Of a stretch of 31,801 bases of DNA, positions 18,924 through 29,200 are shown piece after piece. The DNA is taken from contig LUCW03000391.1 of NCBI GenBank assembly GCA_001586965.3, positions 1 through 31,801 on the forward strand, read 5' to 3'. Source of the stretch: Sphaeroforma sirkka (taxonomy: Eukaryota; Opisthokonta; Ichthyosporea; Ichthyophonida). The position numbers were made by a program, and so were the translations under genes. Numbering within the stretch: position 1 is the first letter of the stretch; the number at the start of each line of letters is the position of its first letter. Below the pieces are notes generated by a model, which worked only from the letters and a program-made list of their open reading frames with translations, searched no databases and had not been told where the DNA came from.

Positions 18924-19581
18924 CATGGATGCATCCGATCTGTCAAACATGCACAACGCCACATTATAGTCACAGACGGAACTGTACGGTACACCGGTGC
19001 ATATTGGTGGCGCGGAAGTAGATGCCATGGTACTAATAAACACGTTGAAATTCTATCCTGGATACAGACGGTACGATACGAAAAGTATGAAGAGCAAGAA
19101 AGCAACAGGGGGCTACTCTGTCAAGATGCAGCACCGTACGGCTGTTCTTGTAAGTGTCGATGAGTATAAAGTGGCTATTCTATCACATGATAACGCAAGT
19201 TTGCAGTGCAGGAGAAGTTGGGCTCGAATAGTTTAATTGATAGGGTTTCCACGCCACAACGCAAACGTAAGCGTTTAACTATCTTGCGCTACGTTTGAAG
19301 GATGGCTCTACATACGTGATGTCTACAGAGAATGGCTCTATATACGTGATTAATTCACCGCAAACGCCTGAGTTGCACAAGATTACAGAAGTAAGCAACT
19401 ACTTTATATAAAGGCAACTGATGTTTTTAATAGTTCTCGTCACCCTTAAGCTTTAGGTTGGGCGTATGCTATACATCTGTAGCTACTAATTCGGACGCTC
19501 ATATCGGCTCCTGGTTTCTAATGTATGCTATCACCGGCATTAACTACATTTCTTCTTTCGGCGAGTGTAGTTATAGCCAGC
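18831..19581. other. Gap with one unrecognised 79-codon frame
   Basis: A plus frame at 18997-19236 (VHIGGAEVDAMVLINTLKFY region) has no recognised motif. A neighbouring frame reads TDGTVRYTGAYWWRGSRCHG, which looks coding-like but is also unassigned. There is a 7-bp stem with AAACGTA/TACGTTT at about 19263-19299, and a 19-bp direct repeat (ATGGCTCTACATACGTGAT and a variant) at about 19302 and 19333. Otherwise nothing is seen. Confidence 0.35.
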
Positions 19582-19583
19582 AG

Positions 19584-19778
19584 TGAAAGGGTTTCCATGG
19601 GAACCAAGTAGCGGATAGGATAGAAAGGGTTTCCATGGGGATCAAGTAGACGGGTAGGATAGAAAGAGTTTCCATGGGGACCAAGTAGACTGGTAGGATA
19701 GAAAGGGTTTCCATGGGGACCAAGTAGACGGGTAGGATAAAAAGGGTTTCCACGGGGACCAAGTAGACGGGTAGGATA
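19584..19778 (-). repeat. 39-bp minisatellite, 5 copies
   Basis: Five units of 39 bp, each with GGGTTTCCATGGGGACCAAG followed by a TAGACGGGTAGGATA tail, with one to four differences per unit. At a multiple of three, it yields repeated 13-residue peptides in open minus frames. Its right edge abuts a possible small minus-strand exon (19779-19846). Confidence 0.9.
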
Positions 19779-19846
19779 TGATGCTGGTGTTGGTACCATC
19801 TGCTATTTCCGATATCTTTATGGGTACGACGATTGGCGTTCCAAGC
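19779..19846 (-). CDS. Tentative small exon fragment next to the 39-bp repeat
   Basis: On the minus strand a TAG acceptor-like site (19848-19847) precedes an open stretch reading LGTPIVVPIKISEIADGT, with composition like real protein. It then enters the repeat units without a stop. I include it because it repeats the layout of the better exons to the right (reading segment adjoining a minisatellite on the same strand). No family is recognised and the donor site is unclear, so it may be chance. Confidence 0.25.
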
Positions 19847-20025
19847 CTATGCGTAGTCTTGGATCATTGGTTCATCAAACATTCTTCTCTTTGTCCATGC
19901 AAATGCCATCAATGATCCTGTCAGTCTGCACTCATCTCCTTATGCATACAAATGCCATCTGTGAGCTGAAGAGTATAACATTCCTTGGATCCTGTCACTC
20001 GGCACTGGTCGTAGACAAGAGGAGC

Positions 20026-20420
20026 AATTACAGACCTTGTTTGTGATCTCTATACCTTTGTTGTGTGCGTTTTCTAAGATAGTTGTCAAAGGAAGGTTGT
20101 ATCCTAATGCATACCCCAGACCGTGTTTGTCATGGCTATACTTTGTGTGCGTTTGTGTGTGCCTATAGTACAAGTCTTGCAGCATCCCTTTGCACCTTCT
20201 AAGATAGTTGTCGAAGGAAGGTTGAATCCTACTGCATACCCCAAACCTTGTTTGGCATCTCTATACTTTGGTTGTGTGCGTTTGTGTGCGCCTATGATAC
20301 ACGTCATGCATCCCTCTACACCTTCTAAAATAGTTGTCGAAGGAAGGTTGTATCCTACTGCATACCCCAGACCTTGTTTGCCATCTCTATACTTTGTTGT
20401 GTACGTTTGTACGTATCTAT
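20026..20420 (-). repeat. 125-bp tandem repeat, about 3 copies
   Basis: Blocks beginning TTCTAAGATAGTTGTC recur at about 20072, 20197 and 20323 (spacings 125 and 126). Each carries GGAAGGTTGTATCCTA, the 'ATACCCCAGACC' segment and a GT-rich tail. Similarity extends over essentially the full period, with around ten percent differences. Confidence 0.85.
20069..20394 (-). CDS. Three repeated 25-codon reading segments inside the 125-bp array
   Basis: At 20320-20394, 20194-20268 and 20069-20143 the minus strand encodes related 25-residue segments. They start KYRDGKQGLGYAVGYN, KYRDAKQGLGYAVGFN and KYSHDKHGLGYALGYN, and end in LPSTTILEG (third copy LPLTTILEN). The unit is not a multiple of three, so one frame cannot read all three copies. 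If coding, they would be separate duplicated exons, or one exon plus decayed copies. They lie on the same strand as the exons at 21.4 and 23.1 kb and could belong to the same gene. No domain is recognised. Confidence 0.3.
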
Positions 20421-20829
20421 GGAATAGGCCACATACTCATCCATCAGCAACCGCACCAAGTGGAAGTGTCCTGTAGAATTGGCAGCGAGCGCACACGATG
20501 TGAGTGACATACGTGCAATTGTATGCATGACTATAACTAGATACGTGAGTGATTACAGAGTTTACCAGTGAATACGTGTTTTTTCAAACATTTTATATAC
20601 ATACAAGTAATCACAAGTGAACTGGCACAATTATATATTGAAATATTCAGATACTGGACATGGTTTGCGACGTGTAGGTATGTTTTTGCTACTAAAAACA
20701 CCCTCCAGACGGCTTTCAATCATTCAAAGGCTCGAAATGAGAAGGTGTACTATTCACAAGCACAATCAAATAAACGAATCACAGTATATATACACGTGTA
20801 CACATTAAAAAGACGCTATTTGAATAAAA
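20421..20829. other. No gene recognised
   Basis: AT-rich sequence without a convincing frame. The long plus frame from 20568 owes its length partly to the CA/TA microsatellite that follows. Confidence 0.4.
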
Positions 20830-20970
<141 letters not shown>

Positions 20971-21260
20971 TCATGCATACCGAAACTGGATGCAGACCGC
21001 AGTGTCAGATCTCTTATAATCGCCGAGAAAAGGAAGGACCATTGTACCAGTACGAGATTCGCTTCGTCAATGCTCAATGGGCCAGTTCTCTGTGTTCACG
21101 AGTGAGTGGCGAAAGTCAATAGTGCAGTGTCAACCGAACGTAACAGAGGCATCGGCAAATAAAACTTCAGAGCTATATATCTTAACACCTACAGCATCAG
21201 CGTCTCAAAGACATGGGTTGATCCCAAATTGCATTAACGTACAGCATGAAGACTATGCTC
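20971..21260. other. Unassigned unique sequence
   Basis: Two plus frames (the tail of 20568-21122, and 21077-21268) have ordinary composition but no recognised motif. The minus strand shows no clear exon. The region may be intron of the minus-strand gene. Confidence 0.35.
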
Positions 21261-21420
21261 ACATGTAGTGTGGGTGATTGTACGAGTGGTTGGTTGATGA
21301 ATTTACACATGTAGTGCGGGTGATTGTACGAGAGACTTGTTGATGAGTTTACACGTGTAGTGTGGGTGATTGTACGAGAGACTTGTTGATAAGTCTACAT
21401 GTGTAGTGTGGGTGATGGAT
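21261..21420 (-). repeat. 46-bp minisatellite built from the exon Y 5' splice junction
   Basis: Three full units and a partial one, at 46-bp spacing. On the minus strand each unit has ACTCATCAACAAGTCTCTCG plus TAC, a near copy of the last 24 coding bases of the exon at 21444-21596. About 22 bases (ATCACCCACACTACA...) that also occur downstream of that exon in the intron follow. The units lack the 28-bp insert that carries the GTATGA donor. Confidence 0.85.
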
Positions 21421-21443
21421 TGCATGATGCTGTATCCTCATAC

Positions 21444-21596
21444 CGGTACGAGTGTCTTGTTGATGAGTTTGGTCAGCCAGCTGAGGTAGTCCTCTAGGAA
21501 CGGCAGATCATTCAGCAGATCTTTCAGACCGAACTGTATCGCCGATGTCAGGTCCAGTCCTTTGGTCTCGTATATATGCTTGGCGTGTGCAGCTGT
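21444..21596 (-). CDS. Exon Y of an unidentified minus-strand gene (51 codons)
   Basis: Exactly 153 nt, fully open on the minus strand, with acceptor TTTACCTACCAG before it and donor CCG|GTATGA after it (stop codon in the intron if unspliced). The product has TAAHAKHIYETKGLDLTSAI, then FGLKDLLNDLPFLEDYLSWL and TKLINKTLVP, an amphipathic helix-rich pattern typical of a folded cytosolic protein. I do not recognise the family. Both ends are phase 0, like exon X, so exon Y can be skipped or duplicated without a frameshift, and diverged copies lie at 21830-21985 and perhaps 22060-22150. The acceptor is part of a 23-bp repeat, and the donor side is copied in a 46-bp repeat. Confidence 0.6.
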
Positions 21597-21772
21597 CTGG
21601 TAGGTAAATGTATATAATTATAGTAAGTAAATGTATTTAAACATAGTAAGTAAGTATGGCAGGTATATGTATATAATTATGGCAGTTAAATGTATATAGA
21701 CATGGTAGATGAATGTATATAAATATGGGAGGTAAACGTTTATAAATATGGTAGGTACATGTATATAAATGG
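21597..21772 (-). repeat. 23-bp minisatellite containing the exon Y 3' splice site
   Basis: About seven units. On the minus strand each is of the type ATTTATATACATTTACCTAC followed by CAT; the last one reads TACCTACCAG and forms the acceptor of exon Y. Units differ at one to five positions. Confidence 0.85.
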
Positions 21773-21829
21773 ATGTGTGTGTGTGTGTCAGCTGTTGGTT
21801 CTGGGGTTTGTACCCTCATATACAGATTA

Positions 21830-21985
21830 TGAGTCATTTAATCGGATTGTATTGCATGGTACAAATAAATACAATCCTCTAGAGAATGACAAGCCATACA
21901 GCGGATCCTTAAGACCTAGCTGTATCGCCGATGTACGGGACAACCTCTTGCACACATACACGTATGTGGCGGCTGCTGAGTGGTA
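21830..21985 (-). pseudogene. Diverged duplicate of exon Y (Y')
   Basis: The minus strand reads AAATYVYVCKRLSRTSAIQL followed by GLKDPLYGLSFSRGL. It aligns with exon Y (AAHAKHIYETKG, TSAIQFGLKDLLNDLPF). Nucleotide matches such as CTGTATCGCCGATGT (21534 and 21920, offset 386) confirm it. A TACCTACCACTCAG acceptor-like end precedes it. The second half no longer matches at protein level, and no clear donor is seen. A weaker third copy may lie at 22060-22150 (CCTCTGAGAATGGCAG region). Confidence 0.55.
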
Positions 21986-22150
21986 GGTATATCTATAAAT
22001 AGATGTACGACAAGGTATATAACGCTCATGCTATAGAATGCGCTGTGTTGAGTATATACATTATCAGACTATGAATCATCCCAATCAGATTGAAAGGAAT
22101 GGACAAATGAACAAACCCCTCTGAGAATGGCAGGGCCCTTTTGCCTACAG

Positions 22151-22760
22151 ATATAATGTAATAGATCATACCATAATGTAAGCTAATAAATAAAGATACA
22201 ATGCAATGAATCATACCTTGATGTAAGCAAATAGAGAAAGATACAATGCAATAGATCATACCATGATGTAAGCTAATAGAGAAAGGTACAATGCAATATA
22301 ACATACCATAGTGTAAGCTAATAGAGAAAGATACAATGCAATAGATCATACCACAATGTGAGCTAATAGTACAATGCAATAGATCATACCACAATGTGAG
22401 CTAATAGAAAAAGATAGAATGCAAGAGAACATACCATAATGTAAGCTAATTGAATACCATAGTGTAAGTTAATAGAGAAAAATACAATGCAATAGATCAT
22501 AATGTAAGTTAATAGAGAACGATACAATGCAATAGAACATACCATAGTGTAAGCTAATAGAGAAAGATACAATGCAATAGATCATACCACAATGTGAGCT
22601 AATAGTACAATGCAATAGATCATACCACAATGTGAGCTAATAGAGAAAGATAGAATGCAAGAGAACATACCATAATGTAAGCTAATTGAATACCATAATG
22701 TAAGTTAATAGAGAAAATTACAATGCAATAGATCATACCATAATGGGAGTTAATAGATAA
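22151..22760 (-). repeat. 45-bp minisatellite, about 13 copies, some shortened
   Basis: On the plus strand units contain ATACCATAATGTAAGCTAAT, then AGAGAAAGATACAATGCAAT and AGATC. Several units have lost about 14 bp. A longer block (near 22370-22460) is duplicated at 22600-22690, showing larger-scale tandem duplication. It lies in the inferred intron between exons X and Y. Confidence 0.9.
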
Positions 22761-22918
22761 AGTCAAAATGCAATAGATAATATCATGCAGCTCTAATGCA
22801 GTAGATAGTATCATGCAGCATATCTCATCAAGAAAAAAAGCAATACATGAAATCAAAATGTAAGCTTGCATGCACGAAGATTTACATCCATGCACTAACT
22901 CTGCCCCCACACACATAA

Positions 22919-22921
<3 letters not shown>
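22761..22921. other. Short intronic spacer
   Basis: Contains an imperfect repeat (CAGTAGATAGTATCATGCAG-type) and otherwise unique AT-rich sequence. Confidence 0.4.
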
Positions 22922-22964
<43 letters not shown>

Positions 22965-23073
22965 ACACGCGCACACACAATCAGAGAGAGAGACACATAC
23001 ACATACACATACACAGACACAGACACAGACACAGACACAGACACAGACACAGACATAACAGACACAGACACAC
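22922..23073 (-). repeat. (CA)n and ACAGAC hexamer repeat abutting exon X donor
   Basis: (CA)n from about 22922 to 22979, a short (GA)n run, then CACAGA/ACAGAC hexamers up to the exon. On the minus strand the exon X donor GAA|GTGTGTCTGTG is the first part of this (TGTGTC)n tract. Confidence 0.9.
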
Positions 23074-23268
23074 TTCATTAAAGTCAATCCTAGCCCAGTC
23101 AAAGGCCATCTGGTCCACAATCTCTTCGTCCTGTAAGACGGCCCGCAGTGCCTGGCACAGGTTATCTACTGACAGGCGTTTCTGAAGACATATGACAAAC
23201 TTGTCCAGTTGGTTGAGCTTCATGACCCCCACTTCTGGTACCACCGATTGCATGACGCGCATCATGGA
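23074..23268 (-). CDS. Exon X of an unidentified minus-strand gene (65 codons)
   Basis: Exactly 195 nt, open on the minus strand, between acceptor CCACAACCAG and donor GAA|GTGTGT. Only this strand gives an open, balanced product: SMMRVMQSVVPEVGVMKLNQ, LDKFVICLQKRLSVDNLCQA, LRAVLQDEEIVDQMAFDWAR and IDFNE. It looks like a helical, cytosolic protein segment. I do not recognise the family and do not name it. Phase 0 at both ends matches exon Y, 1.5 kb downstream, so the two would join in frame. The upstream side is the 8.5-kb minisatellite, whose unit resembles the acceptor region. Local GC content is well above that of the flanking repeats. Confidence 0.65.
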
Positions 23269-23274
23269 CTGGTT

Positions 23275-26200
23275 GTGGCATCGTAAGGTAGTGTGGGTGG
23301 GTGAGCATGGTTGTGGCATAGTAAAGGTAAGTGTGGGTGGGTGGGCATGGTTAATGGCATAGTAAAAGGTAGTGTAGGTGGGTGGCATAGTAAGGTAGTG
23401 TGGGTGGGTGAGCATGGTAGTGGCATAGTAAGGTAGTGTGGGTGGGTGAGCATGGATGTGGCATAGTAAGGTAGTGTGGGTGGGTGAGCAGGGCTGTAGC
23501 ATAATAGAGTAGTGTGGGTGGAGTTAGCATAGTAGTAGCATAAATAAAGTAAGTAATGGGTGGGTGAAGCATGGTTGTAGCATAGTAAGAGTAGTAATGG
23601 GTGGAGTGAAACATGGTTGTGGAATAATAAGAGTAAGAGTAGTGTGTGTGGGTGAAACATGGTTGTAGCATAAATAAAAAGAGTAGTAATGGGCAGTGAA
23701 ACATAGTAGTAGCATACCTAAAAGAGTAGTAATGGAGTGGGTGAAACATGGTTGTAGCATAAGTAAGAGTAGTGTGGGTGGAGTGAAACATAGTAGTAGC
23801 ATAATAAGAGTAGTAATGGGTGGAGTTAGCATGGATGTAGCATAAATAAGAGTAAGTAGTGTGGGGTGAGTGAAACATGGTTGTGGAATAAATAAGAGTA
23901 GTGTGTGTAGGTGAAAGCATGGTTGTAGCATAAATAAGAGTAGTAATGGGCAGGTGAAACATAGTAGTAGCATACCCTAAGAGTAGTAATGGAGTGGAGT
24001 GAAACATAGTAGTAGCATAAATACAGTAATAATGGGTGGAGTGAAACATGGATGTAGCATAAAATAAGGTAGAGTAATGGGTGGGTGTAGCATAGTTGTA
24101 GCATAATAAAAGTAGTAATGGATGGAGTGAAAACATAGTAGTAGTAGCATAAGTAAAGGTAGTAATGGAGTGGGTGAAACATGGATGTAGCATAAATAAA
24201 GTAAGTAATGGGTGGAGGTAGAGCATAGTTGTAGCATAATAAGAGTAGTAATGGGTGGGTGAAACATAGTAGTAGCATAAATAAAAGAGTAAGTGTGAAG
24301 TGGGTGAAACATGGATGTAGCATAAATAAAATGTAGTAATGGGTGGAGTGGGTAGGCATAGTTGTAGTAGCAAAATAAAAGTAGTGTAGGGTGGAGTTAG
24401 CATAGATAATGTAGCATAAATAAAAGTAGTATAAGGTGGAGTGGAAACATGCATGGATGTAGCATAAATAAGAGTAATGTAATAGGTGGAGTGAGGCATG
24501 GTTGTAGCATAAGTAAAAGTAGTAATGGGCAGGTGAAACATAGTAGTAGCATAATACAGTAATAATGGGTGGGTGAAACATGGATGTAGCATATAAGTAA
24601 AAGTAGTAATGAGGCAGGTGAAACATAGTAGTAGCATACTAAGAGTAGTAATGGGTGAGTGAAGCATGGATGTAGCATAATAAGAGTAGTAATGGAGTGG
24701 AGTGGAGCATGGTTGTAGCATAAATAAAAGTATAATGGGTGGGTGAAACATGGATGTAGCATAATAAGATAGTATTAATGGAGGTGGAGTTGAGCATAGT
24801 TGTAGCATAAATAAAATAAGAGTAATGGGTGGGTGAAACATAGTATAGTAGTAGCATAAATAAGTAGTAGTGGAGGTGGAGTTAACATGGATGTAGCATA
24901 AATAAGGTAGTGAGAAATGAAGTGGGTGAAACATGGATGTAGCATAAATAAAGTGAGTAATGGAGTGGAGTAGAGCATGAGTTGTAGCATAAATAAGAGT
25001 AGTAGTGTGGGTGAGTTAAGCATAGATGTAGCATAAGTAAAAGTAGAGTAGTGTGGGTGGAGTTAACATGGATGTGACATAAATAAAAGTGAGTAATGGA
25101 GTGGAGTAAGGTAGAGCATGGGTTGTAGCATAATAAAAGTAGTAATGGGCAGGTGAAACATAGTAGTAGCATAATATAATACAGTAATGTGGGTGGTGGT
25201 GAAACATGGATGTAGCATAATAAGTAGTAGTAATGGGTGGGTGGAGCATAGTTGTAGCATAAATAAAGTAGATAGTAATGGGCAGGTGAAACATAGTAGT
25301 AGCATAATGAAAGTAGTAGTAATGGGTGGAGTGAAACATGGATGTAGTAGCATAATAAAAGTAGTAATGGGTGGGTAGAGCATAGTTGTAGCATAATAAA
25401 GGTAAGTAATGGGCAGGAGTGAAGCATAGTAGTAGCATACTAAAAGTAAGTAATGGGTGGAGGTGAAACATGTAGTAGTAGCATAGAGTAAGTAATGGAG
25501 TGGAGTGAAGCATAGTTGTAGCATAATAAAAGTGAAGAGTAGGTGGAGTGGAGTGAGCAACATAGTAGTAGCATAAAGTAAGAGTAGTGTGGGTGGAGTG
25601 AAACATGGTAGTAGCATACTAAGAGTAGTAATGGGTGGAGTGAAAGCATGGATGTAGCATAAATAAGAGGTAATGTAATGGAGTGGAGTGAAACACAGTA
25701 GTAGTAGCATAATATAGAGTGAAGTGTGGGTAAGGTGAAACATAGTAGTAGCATAATAAGAGTAATGTAATGGAGTGGAGTGAAACAACATAGTAGTAGC
25801 ATAAAAAGAGTAGTTAATGGGTGGAGGTAAATAGCATGGTTGTAGCATAATAAAAGTAGTAATGGTAGAGTGTAATAGTGGATGCATATAAATAAGAGTA
25901 AGTGTGGAGTGGATGAAACATAGTAAGTAGCATAAATAAAAGAGTGTAAGTAGTGGGTGGAGTGCATATGGATGTAGCATAATAAATAGTAGTAATAATG
26001 GGTGAGTGAAACATAGTAGTAGCATAAATAAGAGTAGTGTGGAGGTGGAGTGAAAGCATAGTATGTAGCATAATAAGTAGTAATGTAAGTGTGGAGTGGT
26101 GGTGAAACATAGTAGTAGCATAAAATAAGAGTAGTGTAGGTAGAGTGAAACATAGTAGTAGCATAATAAGAGTAGTGAGTAATAGGTGGAGTGAAACATA

Positions 26201-29200
26201 GTAGTAGCATAACTAAGAGTAGTGTGGAGTGGAGTGAAAGCATAGTAGTAGCATAAATAAAAGTAGAGTAATGGAGGTGGAGTGAAACATAGTAGTAGCA
26301 TAAATAAGAGTAAGTAATGGAGTGGAGTGAAGCATGGATGTGTAGCATAAAAAGAGTAGTAATGGGTGGAGTGAAACATAGTAGTAGCATAATAAGAGTA
26401 GTAATGGGTGGGTGAAACATAGTAGTAGCAGCATACTATAAGAGTAGTGTGGGTGGAGTGAAGCACATAGTAGTAGCATAATAAGAGTAGTGTGGAGTGG
26501 AGTTAACATAGATGTAGCATAAATAAGAGTATTAATAGGTGGAGTGAAACATAGTAGAAGTAGCATAATAAAAAGTAGTGTGGGTGGGTAAAAGTATGGA
26601 TGTGACATAAGTAAGAGTAGTAATGGAGTGGGTGAAACATAGTAGTAGCATAAATAAAAGTAGTGTGGAGTGGGTTAGCATGGATGTAGCATAATAAAAG
26701 TAGTATGTAATGTGGGTGGGTAGCATGGATGTAGCATAAATAAAATGTAATAATGGAGTGGAGTGAAACATAGTGAGTAGCATAATAAGGTAGTGTGGGT
26801 GGAGTTAACATATGGATATGTAGCATAAAAAAGAGTAGTAATGGGTGGAGTGAAACATAGTAGTAGCATAATAAGAGTAGTGTGGGTGGAGTGAAGCATG
26901 GATGTAGCATAATAAAAGTAGTAATGGAGTGGTGGGTGGAGCATAGTAGTAGCATAATAAGAGTGAGTGTGGAGTGGAGTGAAACATAGTAGTAGTAGCA
27001 TAGTACAGTAATAATAGGTGGAGTAGAGCATAGTTGTAGCATAGTATAAAGTGAGTAATGGGTGGAGTGGAGCATAGATTTGTAGCATAATAAGAAGTAA
27101 TGTAGTGGGTGGGTAGCATAGTTGTAGCATAATAAGAGTAATGTAAATGAGTAGTAATGGGTGTGGTATAGTAGAGCATGGAGTTGTAGCATAATAAATA
27201 AAGTAATGTAAGTAGATGTAGGTGAAACATAGATGTAGCATAAATAAAATAAGAGTAGTACATGGAGCATAGTAAGTAAGCATATAGTAGTAGCATAAGT
27301 AAGAGTGAGTAATGAGTGAATAAACATAATAACAGTAACATAGTAATAGGTATGGAGTGGGTGGAGTGAAAAGCATAGTGTAGCATAAGTAAGTAGCATA
27401 ATAATGGAAGTGAGTAATAGGTGGAGTGAAACATAGTAGTAGCATAATAAAAGTAGTGTGGAGTGGAGTGAAACATGGATGTAGCATAAAATAGTAAGTA
27501 ATGGGTGGGTGGGTGGGTGAGCATGATAAAGGGTGAAGTAGCATAGTTGAGTAGAGTAAGTAATGAGTGGGTTAACATGGATGTAGCATAAAGTAAGAGT
27601 AGTGTATAGGTGAAACATATAGCATAAGTAGCATAGTAAAAGTAGTAATGGGTGGAGTGAAGCATAAGATGTAGCATAAAATAAGAGTAAGTAATGGGTG
27701 GGTGAAGTATATGGATGTAGCATAAATAAAAGTAAGTAATGGGTGGAGTGAAACATATAGTAGTAGCATAATAAGAGTAGTAATGGGTGGAGTGAAACAT
27801 AGTAGTAGCATAGTAAGAGTAGTAATAAAGGTGGAGTGGAGCATAGTTAGTAGCATAATAAAGTAGTGTGGGTGGAGTGAAACATGAAGTTGTAGCATAA
27901 GTAAAAGTAGTAGTGTGGAGTGGAGTGAGTGAAACATAGTAAGTAGCATAATAAGTAGTGTAATGGAGTAGGTGGAGTGAAACATAGTAGTAGCATAATA
28001 TAGAAGTAGTAATGGAGTGGAGTGAAAGCATGGATGTAGCATAAATAAGAGTAAGTAGTAATGGGTGGAGTGAAACATAGTAGTAGCATAGCAAATGTGG
28101 TAGTGGAGTGGAGTGGGTAAGCATGGTATAAATGTAGTAGCATAAATAGTAAGGTAGTAATGGGTAGGGTAAACATAGATGTAGCATAATAGCAAATAGT
28201 AAGTGTGGGTGGGTGAAACATAGTAGTAGCATAATAAGGTAAGTAATGGGTGGAGTGAAGCATAGTAGTAGCATAATAAAAAGAGTAGTAATGGGTGGGT
28301 GAAGCATATGGATGTAGCATAATAAAAGTAGTAATGGGTGGAGTGGCATGGTAGTAGCATAGTAAGAAGGTAGTGTGGGTGGGTGAGCATATAGTAGTAG
28401 CATAATAATAAGGTAGTAATGGGTGGGTGAAGCATGGAGATGTAGCATAATAAGGAAGTAGTAGTGTGGGTGGAGTGAGCATGGTAGTAGCATAAATAAG
28501 GTAGTGTGTGGGTGGAGTGAAGCATAGTGTAGTAGCATAGTAAGTAGTAGATAATGGAGGTGGGTGAAGCATAAGTTAGCATAGCATGTAAGAGTAGTGT
28601 AGGTGGAGTTAACATAGTAGCATAGCATAAATAAGAGTAGTGTAATAGGTGGAGTAGGTGGAGCATGAAGTTGTGGGTAAGTAGCATAAAAGTACATAGT
28701 AATGGAAGTAGTGTGGGTGGATGAAACATAGATGTAGCATATATAAGTAGTGATAATGGAGTGGGTGAAACATAAAGTAGTAGCATAATAAAAGTAAGTA
28801 ATGAGTGGAGTGAAACATAGATGAAGTAGCATATATAAAGTAGTGATAATGGAGTGGAGTGAAACATGAAGTAGTAGCATAATATAAGAGTAAGTGTAGT
28901 AGGTAGGTAGGTGAAACATATAGTAGTAGCATAAATAAAAAGTAATAATAGGTGGAGTGAAACATATGGTAGTAGCATAATAAGAGTAGTAGTGTGGGTG
29001 GAGGTGAAACATAGATGTAGCATAATAAAAGTAAGTAGTAATGGGTGGAGTGTGAAACATAGTAGTAGCATAATAAAAGTAGTGTAATGGAGTGGAGTGA
29101 GCATAGTTGTAGCATAATAAGAGTAGTGTGGGTGGGTAGAGCATAGTTGTAGCATAAAGTAAGTAGGTAATGAGTAGTAATTAGCATAGTGGCAGTAGCA

